Positions 1 through 11,339 of a stretch of DNA of 51,332 nucleotides are shown here, piece by piece (position 1 is the first letter of the stretch; each line of letters opens with the position of its first letter). A program made the position numbers and the translations under genes. Source of the stretch: Haplomitrium mnioides. Lineage: Eukaryota > Marchantiophyta > Haplomitriopsida > Calobryales. The stretch lies in NCBI GenBank assembly GCA_049999725.1, contig JBNGIS010017857.1, positions 1 through 51,332 on the forward strand. The letters run 5' to 3'. A model generated the notes under the pieces. That model ran no database searches. It had not been told where the DNA came from and worked only from the letters and a program-made list of their open reading frames with translations.

Positions 1-3000
1 TATAGAAGAGCCTTCAAATTAATATTATAAATAGGGAATGATAGAATACAAAGGATTCAAAATCTCAAAAACACAAATCCTAGAGTCATTTTTGAAAATA
101 GAGAGCTATCTACTAAAGAAGTATTTGTGTGTGAATGGATGGACAGCTTTTTTGAGGGCCTCTGTGAGAGAATGCCCACTCATGAAGTTTATAAATTGCG
201 CGATAATTTTACAAAATGAGAAGTTTATGACTACTACACATCTTATTAGAAAGAGAAAGATCTCGGTTGTATTCTTAGTTTTTCTAGTTTTACAAAACAT
301 TGGAGAACTCATTTTTCAAATGTTAAAATTCCAAAACACAATAGATTTGTTGTTTGTGAAACTTGCAAAGAAATAAAATCATTGTGAGAAAAATCCGTCT
401 TGGAGTTCGATAAAGGTATTAAATTTCTTTTCTTTTGAAACCTATAGTTACTATGATGCTCTTTTTATGAGAAACAAAGCTTTGTTTAAAAGATGTAATG
501 AATTCTCAACTTAGTCGAACAAGATATTAGTTATATTAATTTTTTTTACAAACAAAGTTTAAGTCAAATAAACCTTAGCAGCTGGAGTGGTGAAGATGGA
601 CTCTACTATGCTTACAAAGGGTCTGTTGTTTTTAGTTTGAATCCAAAGCACGTTGAGAGTCAAATAAAACAAGGAAATTGTTCTTCTTGTTGGATATGCA
701 TAACCTTAGCATTGTTTCGAGTTTTGCTATTGTTGCTTTGAATCCAAAGCCCATTGCTAGATAAACAATATCAAGAATCGTTTATGTTGTTTGCGAATTC
801 TATACCAACATAGGTTTTGTTCTTGTTTCTTTAAAATCTAGTCACAACAATAGTCAAAGAAAGCCAAGATATTTATGTTTTTGCTTTTAGTCCTATGCAC
901 GTATAGAATCAATTATTATTTTTTTGAATCCTTTGCAAACATAGAGTCCAAACTAGCTTTGAAATTGAAGTTCCAGTTTAAAAACTTGTTGTGTGCAAAT
1001 CTTGTTTTTCTCCTCTTGAAACTTTTGCTTATTTCAAGTCAAAGACAAGTACTTATTGTGAATGTTATTCAAACTCTCCTATATTTAAATTAACTAAAGT
1101 TATTTTTTTTTTTTTTTAAATTCACCTCTACTAGTTCAAAAGTTTGTTGAAGCTAATTTGAATATTTTTAGCGTATGAGGTTATTTTTTGAAATTCAAAA
1201 CATGAAGACATGTTTTGCTAAACTACTTTTATCTCTTTGGTGTTTTGTGATGATGTAGTTAAATATAATCGCTAGTTTTTTCTTTATTGTGACCAACAAA
1301 TAAAAGAAAAAACAAAACTTGCAAACCATCAAAGAAAATGTTATGCCAATAGTCAAAACTACTTGGAAATTGTGATTGATTGAATGGACCAAAAGAAGAC
1401 AACCATTCCACAATAGCCTTTGCCACCAAAAAACATTGATGAACATTGTTTGGTGAGTGTGCATGTTGTTGCTGCCTTAATACTCAATGATGCTCTTTCT
1501 TCAAGGGTCTTATTAACTTACAAAAACTTGAGAAGCGACTCCAATTTGACATTTGCGATGCTCAATAGAATATTATGTGACTTTGAAGGGTCGCTACCTC
1601 CAACTTTGTATCTCTAGTTGGACAATACGATATGAGAGAAAAAGAATTCCATCTTATTTAGATATCTTAGTCTCTTTATTGCCAAGAATGTTTTCCAAAA
1701 AATCAAGGTGGGATTTCTTATGGTTGGCTATACTCATGATCAAATCGATCAAATGTTCAACAGATTCTTGAAACGTTTCAAACGTGTCAAAGCTTTCACA
1801 ATTATGAGAGTTAGTGAGGGGCTACAATTATCTTACAATCCTAAACCTCTTGCAAGTAACTCTATGGAAACTTGGGATTTAAAAATTTTTCTGCAACAAC
1901 ATCCTTCTCTAGTTCAAAGAATACATGTATGATATTACCTTTAATCAGCAATTCAAGCTCAAGTTGAGTGATTCAAAGACAAATATTTGGGCAAACAATT
2001 TTTAACAGATGAATTTTGGTTACCTCCAAATAGTATTTGTCAACTCAAGTGCCTACTTGAAGTGGATAGAGAAATTTTTAAGTTCAATGTTGATTCCTCT
2101 CAAGGCATATTTTGAAATCAAACGATCTCAAAAGTAAGAAAGAGAAAATGACACAGAAAAAGTGGTATTTGCAATAAAGGACAACATAAATGAGAACTGC
2201 TACAAGTTCTTTATAGATTCCAATATTCAATGGTGGAATGGCTTTTTTCTTGCCCAACAAGTGATTGCGGCCTACATCATTGAAAGAAAAAGACAATGAC
2301 TCAAAGTAGAATTCACCTTTCCACCTGTACAGTCGGCAAGTACTTGCAATGATTCTCAACATGTTTGTCTAGGTTCTCACTTTGATGTTCAACAAACAAA
2401 GGAAGATGTTCTAGTAAAATCTAACATATATTTTCTACACGTCAATCCACAATAGAGCACCTAGGTTACGAGAAAGAACTGTTTCATATAACACCAAATA
2501 CATGCACAAATTTAGCAACCTACATGATGTGAAAGCCAAAATGCTTATTTGTATTGTTGCATCACTCGATCCAAATGGTAGAACGTTTTGGATTGCCAAA
2601 GTCTTCAAAGTTTTGTCATTTGATGAGGAAGAGCTTCCCAACCTGAAACAAGTATGCGTTCAATGGTTTGCTTGTGAGGATGAGGATGCATTTTTTAGAC
2701 AATACTTTCTAGAAAAAATACTAGCAACAAAAGGAAAATGAAAATCCAAGTTGCATATTGATGTACTTGATGTAATACAAATCACAACTTTGTTTTTTGA
2801 TTTTCTTCTCACACAAAAAACCAATTGAAGAAAACTACTCTAGCTATTAGTAAATCAAAAATTTTTGAGTATGAAGGACATAAAACAATCAATATGAAAG
2901 TGTTTGAAAGAGATTCAATCAACGTTATCAACAGTCAAGTAGACCTTGTTAATCTTGATGAGTCTTTTAAAGATGAATCTGAAGAAGTCGATATAAGTGA

Positions 3001-3004
3001 CTAA
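1..3004 (+). pseudogene. Gene 1 copy A: transposon-like protein (DUF7869-like), decayed, 5' end outside window
   Basis: Recognised by conserved blocks shared with copies B (11905-15420) and C (49055-51332). Block 1 (about 60-410) reads CEWMDSFFEGLCERMPTH, then HWRTHFSNVKIPKHNRF and a CxxC pair, probably a metal site. Block 2 (about 1430-2290) has LPPTLYL, a broken LDN motif and VGYTHDQIDQMF. Block 3 (about 2480-3004) has DPNGRTFWIAKV and WFACEDEDAF and ends at a TAA (3002-3004) in the same place as copy C. From memory this is the DUF7869-type family seen in bryophytes and oomycetes. The Asp and His residues suggest an RNase H-fold nuclease/transposase, but that is inference. It is broken: TAG replaces the Gln before LDN near 1616, GHTH has become GYTH, and there are several frameshifts. 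The stretch 420-1280 between blocks is intron-like. The gene begins upstream of the window. Confidence 0.72.
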
Positions 3005-3399
3005 AGTCATTTTGGAACTCTATTTTTTATTGTGTACTTTCAACGTATGATATAATTCAAGTTTATTATTTTATAAAGTACCTACAAAGTTTATTCAAGA
3101 AACTTCTTGAATTCATATGCCATCTTGAACTTTTGAGTGTAAATCATTCCAAGTTCTTTTTATCATATGCAAATGAAACTTGAACATTCAATTATAATCT
3201 TCATTTGGTTTGTGAAATGTTTTCTGATCCTACTATATTGTTTGCTAGAAGAGTTTAATATTTTGATATTGATTTTTGGTTTCACTGAAGAGCTTGTCCA
3301 AATTGACTACTTAATCTTTTGTTTGTAAGGACTTTGATATGAAACTTGAAACCTTTAGTGTGCTTTGGCTCCGATGTAGAGCTTTGTACCATTTTTATT

Positions 3400-3730
3400 T
3401 TTAGATTCTGAATCAAAATACAGAATCTTTAGCATGGCTAGAGTTTGTTGCGAAAAACAGAACCTTAAGCGCATCTATGCTCGGATGTAGAAGTTTGAAC
3501 CTTATGCGAGCAAAGACTTTGATGTCCAAGTCAAAACCTCATACGCGCAAAGACTTTGATGTAGAACGTAAAACCTAGTTTCAACATAGTCTTTGTTGTT
3601 GAGTGCTCAAATGTTGAGCTCAGATTCCTATGCGCACATAAACTTTGGTGTGGAGTGTCCAAATGTTGAGCTCAGATTCTTATGCGCTCATAGACTTCCG
3701 TGTGGAAGTCTAAGCTTTCTCGAGGTACTA
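3400..3730. repeat. 52-bp palindromic repeats 3' of gene 1 copy A
   Basis: Degenerate repeats built on (C/T)TATGCGC(G/A)CATA followed by GACTTTGATGT or ACTTTGGTGTGG. Two units, starting at CAGATT 3621 and CAGATT 3673, are exactly 52 bp apart and match in reverse complement the seven-unit array 3' of copy C (48111-48470). They lie about 500 bp past the gene 1 stop, so they belong to the element's 3' region rather than to coding sequence. Confidence 0.7.
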
Positions 3731-4460
3731 ACTCTGATATACAACCCTAAACCTTCCACATGCCATTTATGAAGTCACATACAAAACTAGTTCTAGTGGT
3801 AGTGGGGGAATATATTGACAAACTCAACTTGGTAAATTGTCAAATCTACAAAGAGTGTAGTATTTTTTGGCTAGTGCAAACATTTCTTATGGATAAAATC
3901 TTTAGAAGTGCAAGTACAATTATCTACATCCATTCTCCAATAATGATGACGTTTCACATAACATGATATTTTGGATAGTTAAACCAATGATCTCAATACA
4001 TTCTCCAATCATGATATCTCATGCAACATGACATTTTAGATAGATGAACCATTCTCATTGCTTTTATCTTGTCTTTTTCTCTTTACTTTGAATATTCTCA
4101 ATTTGAATAATGTCACCAAATTCACTTATCAATCATTGCAACATGTCATCAAATTCAACTATTCACATTGCAAAATATCATAGTTCAATAATTTCAGCTA
4201 CTTGGATTGCAAAATATGATAGCTCAATAATTCTCATTGCAAAATCAATCATATTACAAAATATCACCAAATTCAGCCACCAATATATTTCACTCTTCTC
4301 TTTGTTTTGAATGCTCTCTCAATTGAAACCCATAACCCCAAGACCCAATTCTAAGGTATATATGTCACCAAATTCAAACTTCTACTTTGAATGTTACTAT
4401 CATTCAATTCTAACATATGCATCACCAAACTCTCCATTCCCATTGTAACAAGACACCAAA

Positions 4461-4556
4461 TTTAATGTAGTTGAAATCATAATGGTTTGGTTTTATGCTT
4501 TGCATATGTTTAATGTAGTTGAAATCATACTGGTTTGGTTTTATGTTTTGCATATG
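4461..4556. repeat. Tandem duplication, 48-bp unit, two copies
   Basis: TTTAATGTAGTTGAAATCAT starts at 4461 and again at 4509. The units continue with TGGTTTGGTTTTATG and CATATG and differ at only a few positions, so the duplication is recent. No coding sense. Confidence 0.9.
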
Positions 4557-4606
4557 AATTCAACTGGAAACCTTCTCTTTTTTCAACTTTAACTCCATCC
4601 TTAGGC

Positions 4607-4768
4607 TTGGAGCATCATGCATCACTCTTTTACGATCATTCCAATCACAATATTCTCTAGGCTATAACACAAAACATAATAAAGTATTGGAGCATCCTGC
4701 ACATCACTCTTTTAAGATCATTCCAATCACAATATTCTCTAGGCTATAACACAAAACATAATAAAGTT
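4607..4768. repeat. Tandem duplication, about 80-bp unit, two copies
   Basis: TTGGAGCATC starts at 4607 and 4687. Both copies continue through CTCTAGGCTATAACACAAAA to CATAATAAAG. The second copy has two extra bases after CCTGCA and one substitution (TTACGATC to TTAAGATC). It is a recent duplication next to the 48-bp one. Confidence 0.9.
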
Positions 4769-5032
4769 TTTGTATTTTCATAAAGGAGCACCAACCTCCA
4801 ACAAAAACCTTCTGTTTTTTTCCATAACTTGCTAACAAACCAATCTCTCGCAAAGAAACAAGTAATTACTTTCTCCTTGCAAAAGAAACAAATTTCTCAT
4901 ACCACATCAAATCAAGACTAGCCTCCATAAAAGAAACAACAAATATCTCCTACTTCACAAAATCAAGGCTCAGCCTGGACAATAGAAACAACACTTTAAC
5001 CAAAATAGAGAAAACAAGAAACAAGTGTATCT

Positions 5033-5132
5033 NNNNNNNNNNNNNNNNNNNNNNNNNNNNNNNNNNNNNNNNNNNNNNNNNNNNNNNNNNNNNNNNNNNN
5101 NNNNNNNNNNNNNNNNNNNNNNNNNNNNNNNN
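5033..5132. other. Assembly gap, 100 N
   Basis: Exactly 100 undetermined bases, a typical fixed-size scaffold gap, so the true length is unknown. It lies about 510 bp beyond the OST1 stop codon and may hide part of its 3' end. Confidence 0.97.
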
Positions 5133-5642
5133 ACACTACATGATGTTAGCAAGGCAGTTCCCCTGATTTGTCCTTCAAAAGAAAACTTAGAAGATTGCTA
5201 ACCAACTTATGGCAGATTCCAGAGTGGCTGCTGCAAAAGAACCAGACTCTTTTTGAAGTTCCATCAAAAGTAAGGTGATTCATCCTGTTGGAAAAATACA
5301 ATAGGCAGTCATATGAAAACAACTAGTAACATTCTCAGTTGTGTTAAAACTGGTTTAGAAACTAAACCCTCCAAAGGCAAAGCCTGCAGCCTTCAAATCA
5401 TTAAAAAATAATTGATTATCATCCCTATTAACTTGCCCATATGCTGTGTGTTTACTCTCCTCAATCTTGGAACCTATCTGATAAGGTGAATGTTTTTAGT
5501 CAAAACTTAGCTTAACCTCCCAAATCTGTCAAGTATTAAGGTTATTAGGCAATGTTCAGGAGGCAAGCAATCCATGGGGCTGAAATTCAGCCACCTCAAA
5601 CTAGATTTTTTCAGGAAGGGCATCTCTCATACACTCAAAATG
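5133..5642 (-). other. OST1 3' flank / probable 3' UTR
   Basis: Directly downstream of the OST1 stop on the minus strand. No open frame I can support, and no clear polyadenylation signal stands out. Its base composition resembles the OST1 introns rather than the transposons, so part of it is probably 3' UTR. Confidence 0.45.
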
Positions 5643-8600
5643 CTAGTCATCCACCGCATGCAGAAGGTCAGCCACTTCCTGCTTTAAAGCAGTAAGTTTA
5701 TGTTGGTATGGGGCAACACGATTATCAATCTCTCTGCTGCTTAACTTCTTCTCATAAGCTTCCATAGTTGCTGTGTGCTTTTGTTGCAGTTTCTCTTGCT
5801 TCTCTTTCTCTTTCTGAATCAATAATTCGATCTGAAAAAGCACAGCAAAATAAAACAATAGTAAATGCTGATGACAAAATAAGTTACAAATTGGTTGAAA
5901 CTCCAATCTAAATTGGGAAATCACAAACAAGAATCTGCACAGTAAACCTCAACAACATGACAACTAGTTACCTTAGGAAGTAGTAGTACAGACGATTTTG
6001 AAGAATGCAGTGTGTCATATATTGCCTTGATATCTTTTGATGTTTCCTTCAAAGTAGAGTCTGCAGCCTTCCGTGCCATTTTGCATGGGGCTACATCACC
6101 TGTCCGAGCTAGTTCCCGTAATGATCCCTCAAGTTTTTCACTAACAACTGTCCGAATATTAAAAACCTTTTGCAGCCTCTGGACTGCATCTGAGACCTGA
6201 TGTGATCGTTGCAGACTCAGTAGGTCAAAAACACAGTTGTCTGCACCATACTGCAAATCTGAACTAAAATAGACCTACACTTCTGCTGAATTGACCCAAC
6301 TAGACTTTCCTAGCCATAAAAACTAGTCAATTACATAGCATACAAACTAGACATTTTTCAATCAACCTTTCTTTTCTCTACACTGCAAAGAAAATCGTGA
6401 GCAAATATACTACACAGTAGATTTGCAGTACATTTACAGCAACTGCAAATGCTGTATACCTCTTCCCGCTGGTGACGAGCTTGATATGTTGCAGATGACT
6501 TTGAAATAGAGAAGTCACAATGTGTATAAGCTATGCAGGCCACAAAAAAGCCAAAAAATGCAGAAACAAGTAGCAGAGGCTCGACAAGCATTGCAATGGG
6601 AGAGAATCCATAGTAAACCTGTCACAAAATATCATCTCATTAGCCAGACATTTGAGGAGGAACATTCTTTAGCAGTGATTAAATGTGAAATATGTGTACT
6701 CTGCCATAGAACATCTCACTTGAAAAGGAAGACTATGTTCTGGAACCACATCTCTCTTGGTCAGCGCAACCACAGTCCTTCCAAATGTATCCAAGTACGA
6801 ATACTTGACCTGTCAACACCAATGAAAAATGCTTTAATAATTGTAGGCAAAGTCTGCCACATTCCAAACGAATTATGTTCTTGTTTTAATTTGATATCAC
6901 ACTAATATTAGAGTACCAATATCACTAAGCCATTTGAGATGACTGTACCTTCTACTAAGCACAAGGCTATGTTAAATAGTATTTTATAGCCATGAAGTTA
7001 AAGAAACCCACAAATTCAAATAATAAGGATAAATGGAGAAAAAAACATACCTAACATCAAGCTTGACCATTTCCTTCCCAACCTGCCTTTAGGATTATTT
7101 GCAAAGAAGTGATTATTTGGTGGGCAAGCGAAACCATTTCCTTCCCAATGGTACAAGGAGGAAGGAAAGCATCACATATCTTTAGGATTTGCTAAGAAGT
7201 ATTTGCTTAGTGGGCAGGGCAGTCAGCAAGGCACACCATCTGATGGCTCTGTCTGATATGTTAATGACCTTCAGCTTTTGACCCTTGAAACAGAATCATA
7301 CCCAGTCTGTAATTTTTAGCAGAAACACAGGCAACTACAACTATCTTACCTACTTTCTTAAGGAAGTAGAAGTATAAACAAGATCTTATGACAATATTAA
7401 CATAGGCATGAATCCAGTCTAGAGAAATCAACAAAGAGATCAAAGCTTGTACCTCCTCAGTTTTCTCTACTGCATAGGGAACAATTGCTGACACATCTTT
7501 TGATCCTTCTGGCAATACAACCTGTTCCAAATACAGGAGATAATGTGAAAACATTACTTTTTTAAGTTAGATACCACAGAAACCAAGCATCCTGACCACA
7601 GGATCACGCACATCCAGGAAAATTAAAAGCACATAGCACACAAAAACAATAGTAGCTACTCCCATTTACAGCAGATGAATAACGGGGGTTACATGCACAA
7701 TGCAAGCTATAACAATAGGAACAAGAAACAGCAGTACAGTCAGCAAATGAACACCACTGACCTTGACTACATGATGATCAATGACCACGTTAACAAAGGG
7801 GGACCCAAATGAGAAATTCAGGTAGCGTTGGCCGTTATTTGCTTTGAAGACAAAGTCCTCAAGAGGTACTCCATAGCCTATGGTGAATGTGACCTGCCAT
7901 CCTCCAAACAAAGGGTATCGAGGCTCCAATTCCAATTCTGTCTGTATACCCCACACATGAAATCAAAATTTACACAAACATTTAACTTCTTGCTAGCAAT
8001 GTATTTGTCACACATTCTTGGTCTGCACCGTGCAAAGGAAACACTAAGAACTATGTCTATAAATCCATCCACACAATCAAAATTCAGCCAAAATGAATTT
8101 CTCTAGTTGCAGACTTGGCATTTCCATTACAGTACTGTGCTCACTTTTCTTAAATCGCTGCGTAAACGAGATGTAGAGATATTTCCAATCTCATCTCTGT
8201 AGTACACAGAATGGGCACGGGGAGGAAGCCTAGCTAGCAAATGCCTGAAGGAAGCTGCACCACTTGCACTGGGTTTTGATTGGTAGTCAAATCTGTCAGC
8301 ACATAAGAAATTACCCCTCAGTTCACACAAAGACCCAAACAGAAAAAGTGTTTCTTCTAAAACCTGTTCAACTGACCACACAGAAAAAAAAGCCATCTTC
8401 ATAAATCTGAAAAAACTCAATAAACTGTACCAACGGTTTGCCAACCAAAATCACTTGTTCTGTGCTTCCAATCTATACTGAGTATACTTGTAGAAAAGAA
8501 AAAAACAAATTTTCCAGGTGTAGACCCTAAAGATAAACTGTTAACCACAAGAATGCAGACCTGGAAAAGCTTCCTTTATGCCTTGCACCAGCATGAGTTA

Positions 8601-9927
8601 GATGGTACTTTTCTGTAACATAAATGTTACCCCAGTGTGAAATTTCTATTTCACGTTGTAGCTCCTTTACAACAGCAAATGGCTGGTTGTTTTCAAAATG
8701 GACAGTAATTAAGGAGCTTTCCAGCGCCGGAATATTTTCGTAAGGGCCATATTTGATCTCTCCATCTGTGACTTTGCTTGGTTCCACCTGGGTGAAAGAC
8801 TCGATCCCTACACTTGGGACTTTGATGCTAGTTGTTTGAATTTTACACGGATAAAGGGAAAGATAGTAAGCACTGTCATGGTAAAGCACCATCTGCACAT
8901 CTGACTGGCCAATCTCAGCAGGAAAAGGAGTCAGAACGTGAGTATAAGCTGCATAGGTTTCGAAGGTAACCACTTCTCCTTTCTTCAAAGGTTTTAGTAA
9001 GGAAACCGTGAACACTGAGAAATCCCCGGATATTTCAACACTCGCAGGATTTGTCGATAGAAGGATAGGTTGACCTTTGTTTTTCCCTTTTCCTTCAACT
9101 GTTGTGGCCCTCAAATACGCCAAGTTCTTTGCCTGATTTGTGCTAAACGCAATAAGCACCTCCGACGTAGGATCAGGACCAGTATTTTCAGCCTGAGATG
9201 GCGAGAAGTAAGGAAAGCACACAGTTTGTCAGGCACTTAAATCCTGCTTTTCCAATTGCAACAGCCTATACGAATTAACAAGACTCGGTAAAAGACGCTC
9301 TCAAAACACATTCTTCAGAAAAATGTAGATCTTGCACGACATGAGCTCAATTACGAATTTAGATCTATGTGCACACCCGTATTGTTGTCGTGACCCTCAC
9401 AATCTGAGACGTGAGATCAATCTGCGCACAAATGAAACAATAAATTCAACCCTTAGTTCACAAGGGAAAATTTTCGGAAAAGTACGTTGATTTACTCTTC
9501 ATATCCGCATTTAGAAGCAAAAATTTAGGTCCGGCAGAGCATTGTTTCCACGTTCTACGAAATCTACAAGTTGCCCGCTAAACAATTTGAGCCGTAAGCA
9601 TTTTCCTTATGATTATTTTCAAATCTCCATCAAACCAGCTCCGATTCGACCAGAAAGGAAAACAAGCAATGCATACTTCAAGGTAATTGAGAAATCACAT
9701 CCACACAGCCCAAAGAGGTAGCCGATCTCATCCAAGCAAAGGAAAAACTTCTAAACAAGGGTCCAATCACTCTCTAATGAAGAGAAGGATTCAATCCTGA
9801 CCTTGCGATCCACTTTGGAGAGAATCAGATTTCTACCATCAAAGCTTTCGCCAGCTGCCGTCGTAGAAATGCAAACAACCAACAAACCTACACCGAAGAT
9901 GAGCCAAAGCGGCCGATCGAACTCCAT
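5643..9927 (-). CDS. OST1: Ribophorin I, oligosaccharyltransferase subunit 1 (ten exons, 620 aa, intact)
   Basis: Non-catalytic subunit of the ER oligosaccharyltransferase that transfers the lipid-linked glycan to Asn in N-x-S/T sequons. Exons (minus strand, high to low): 9802-9927, 9377-9421, 8561-9192, 8145-8292, 7762-7941, 7453-7521, 6720-6809, 6460-6618, 5972-6196, 5643-5831. All nine introns (101-643 bp) are GT-AG and the joined frame is 1863 nt with one stop, TAG at 5643-5645. The start at 9927 gives a signal peptide (residues 1 to about 25, MEFDRPLWLIFGVGLLVV). Family blocks follow in order: GPDPTSEVLIAF, GPYENIPA, REIEISHWGN, HLTHAGARHKGSFSR, YYRDEIGNISTS, EPRYPLFGGW, VVLPEGSKD, KYSYLDTFGRTVVALTK. 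One membrane segment lies at about 441-463 (VEPLLLVSAFFGFFVACIAY), then a charged, coiled-coil-like cytosolic tail as in plant homologues (Arabidopsis about 614 aa, from memory). No key block is missing. Confidence 0.96.
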
Positions 9928-9941
9928 CGCTGTTCTCCACT

Positions 9942-10197
9942 CTCACCTCGACTCTTTCCTGACAACCATATACGAGATCTGGTTCTCGCTATTAGAACGT
10001 CCAGTTACTTAGTACTCTTATATCAATTCCACGCTCACCTCGACTCTCCATATACGAGATCTAGTTCTCGCTATTAGAACGTCCAGTTACTTAGTACTCT
10101 TATATCATTTCCACTGTCACCTCGACTCTCCATATACGAGATCTGGTTCTCGCTATTAGAACGTCCAGTTACTTAGTACTCTTATATCAATTCCACG
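9942..10197. repeat. Three tandem copies of an 82-bp unit in the OST1 5' region
   Basis: TACGAGATCT..TTCTCGCTATTAGAACGT..TTACTTAGTACTCTTATATC occurs three times. The anchor CGAG falls at 10055 and 10137 (82 bp apart), with an earlier copy at 9973. The first copy carries about 10 extra bases (TTCCTGACAA) after CTCGACTC. Copies differ by one or two bases, so the expansion is young. It starts 15 bp upstream of the OST1 start codon. Confidence 0.93.
10017..10188 (-). promoter_or_regulatory. Candidate OST1 core promoter, triplicated TATA-like box
   Basis: On the minus strand GATATAAG occurs at 10017-10024, 10099-10106 and 10181-10188, once per 82-bp unit. The nearest copy is 90 bp upstream of the OST1 ATG, which would fit a 5' UTR of about 60 nt. 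The match is visible; promoter function is inferred from position only. Confidence 0.5.
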
Positions 10198-10200
10198 ACC

Positions 10201-10560
10201 AAGAAATTTTAGGTCGACGAGCATCACGCCCGTCATATAAGAACAATAACATTATTATCCATGTTTTTCATACTTGCAATTAAACCACTATTCTTCATCA
10301 ACAAGTTCTAGTATATATTGTAATAGATTGCTAACAACTACTCAATGCAATGTCAAAATACTTCACAACAAACATGACCAACAACTCCTCGACGCAATGT
10401 CAAAATACTTGACAACAAACATGACTAACAACTAATAAAAATCGATTAAACGATTTCACCTGGAATGTCTGAAATGTAACTTTGAATCTAGCTCGTCACT
10501 ATTTGTGAGTAGATAGAACTCGTTTTATCCAAATCGAGTTATCAAATCCTTTTGTCAAGA
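10201..10560. other. OST1 upstream spacer with two to three stray satellite monomers
   Basis: 10325-10437 contains TTGCTAACAACTACTCAATG and then CAATGTCAAAATACTT twice, 47 bp apart, with ACAACAAACATGACCAAC and ACAACAAACATGACTAAC. These are diverged monomers of the 49-bp satellite that fills 23286-47200. The rest shows no gene. Confidence 0.75.
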
Positions 10561-10564
10561 TCGT

Positions 10565-10960
10565 TGGTAGAGATAAAAACAAAGAAGGTCGCCTCCCTCC
10601 GTTTTCGTGATCGCAGAAAACGAGCCTCCATTTTCTTTGCGATTAGCGAAGTGGAGGCCTCCCTCATCTCTACACGATGAACACAAAAAACGGGGCCTCC
10701 CTCTTGCGTTCAGGATTAGCAAAATAAGGCGCCTTCCCTTGGCTTCGCGATTAGCAATAAACGGGGTGCGCCTACGCGATTAGCAAAATNNNNNNNNNNC
10801 TTCGCGATTAGCAATAAACGGGGTGCGCCTACGCGATTAGCAAAATCGGGGCGCCTCTCTGCATCTGCGCGATTGGCAAAACCAGGGCGCCTCCCTTTGG
10901 ATGAGCGACTAGGAAGGACGGGGTGCCTCCCCTTCTCCTTTGCGATTAAACAGCATAGAC
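10565..10960. repeat. GC-rich minisatellite with GCGATTAGCAAAA core
   Basis: A tandem repeat of degenerate units built on GCGATTAGCAAAA, CGGGGCGCCT and CTCCCT, markedly richer in GC and CpG than the rest of the window. It holds a 10-N gap (10790-10799) with identical 47-bp flanks, so the true copy number is unknown. Open frames through it (ANRVGAPRL repeats on the minus strand) follow from the repeat and are not evidence of a gene. Confidence 0.85.
10790..10799. other. Assembly gap, 10 N, flanked by the same 47 bp on both sides
   Basis: 10743-10789 and 10800-10846 are identical 47-bp sequences (starting CTTCGCGATTAGC, ending GATTAGCAAAAT). This looks like a fixed-length contig overlap left unmerged, so one copy may be artificial. 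Confidence 0.9.
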
Positions 10961-11330
10961 TTTTGAGCAAGGAATAAAAAAATGACTTACACAGAATGTA
11001 TGTTTGCGAAGATCAGCTCGATGGCATGTCCCATGAGAATATATACACGAGAAGACTCCTTCTCGATAATTACAAGGCGCTCTATTAGCGCATGTTTTCT
11101 ATCTTGCCAATATTAGCATTCGATCGTGCAGCGATCTGCATGCATGACTCTTCTTTCTCTCAGTCACACTAGAAAAATAAGCTTGTCTAAAATTACTTGT
11201 GTGACTGACATGTGGTAGTATAGTAAATTAGCCTTAACTAACTACTAAACTAGTAATGCTAATCATGACTAACAATATGTTAGTATGTGAATATTTACAA
11301 AAGAACTGATCCTTCCAAGGATTCAACCTT
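10961..11330. other. No gene seen; possibly LTR-derived sequence of the Copia remnant
   Basis: Lies on the 3' side of the minus-strand Copia RNase H remnant, where a 3' LTR would be expected. I could not find convincing TG/CA ends or a second copy in the window, so the LTR reading is only positional. Confidence 0.3.
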
Positions 11331-11339
11331 GGGAAGGAC

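Larger units (their letters stand above)
3731..5032. other. AT-rich intergenic DNA without a recognisable gene
   Basis: I find no coding region I can support. 4085-4300 holds loosely repeated phrases (CATTGCAAAATAT, TCACCAAATTCA), a decayed tandem repeat distinct from the 49-bp satellite. Two clean tandem duplications are listed separately. The first few hundred bases may be the 3' tail of the gene 1 element. Confidence 0.55.

Noticed and set aside
6012-6200. Plus-strand frame antisense to OST1 exon 9
   Set aside because: The minus strand encodes a conserved OST1 block here; the antisense frame is a shadow without homology.
10716-10970. Minus-strand repeat protein with ANRVGAPRL motifs
   Set aside because: It is the translated GC-rich minisatellite, spans an N gap and has no start context or homologue I recognise.
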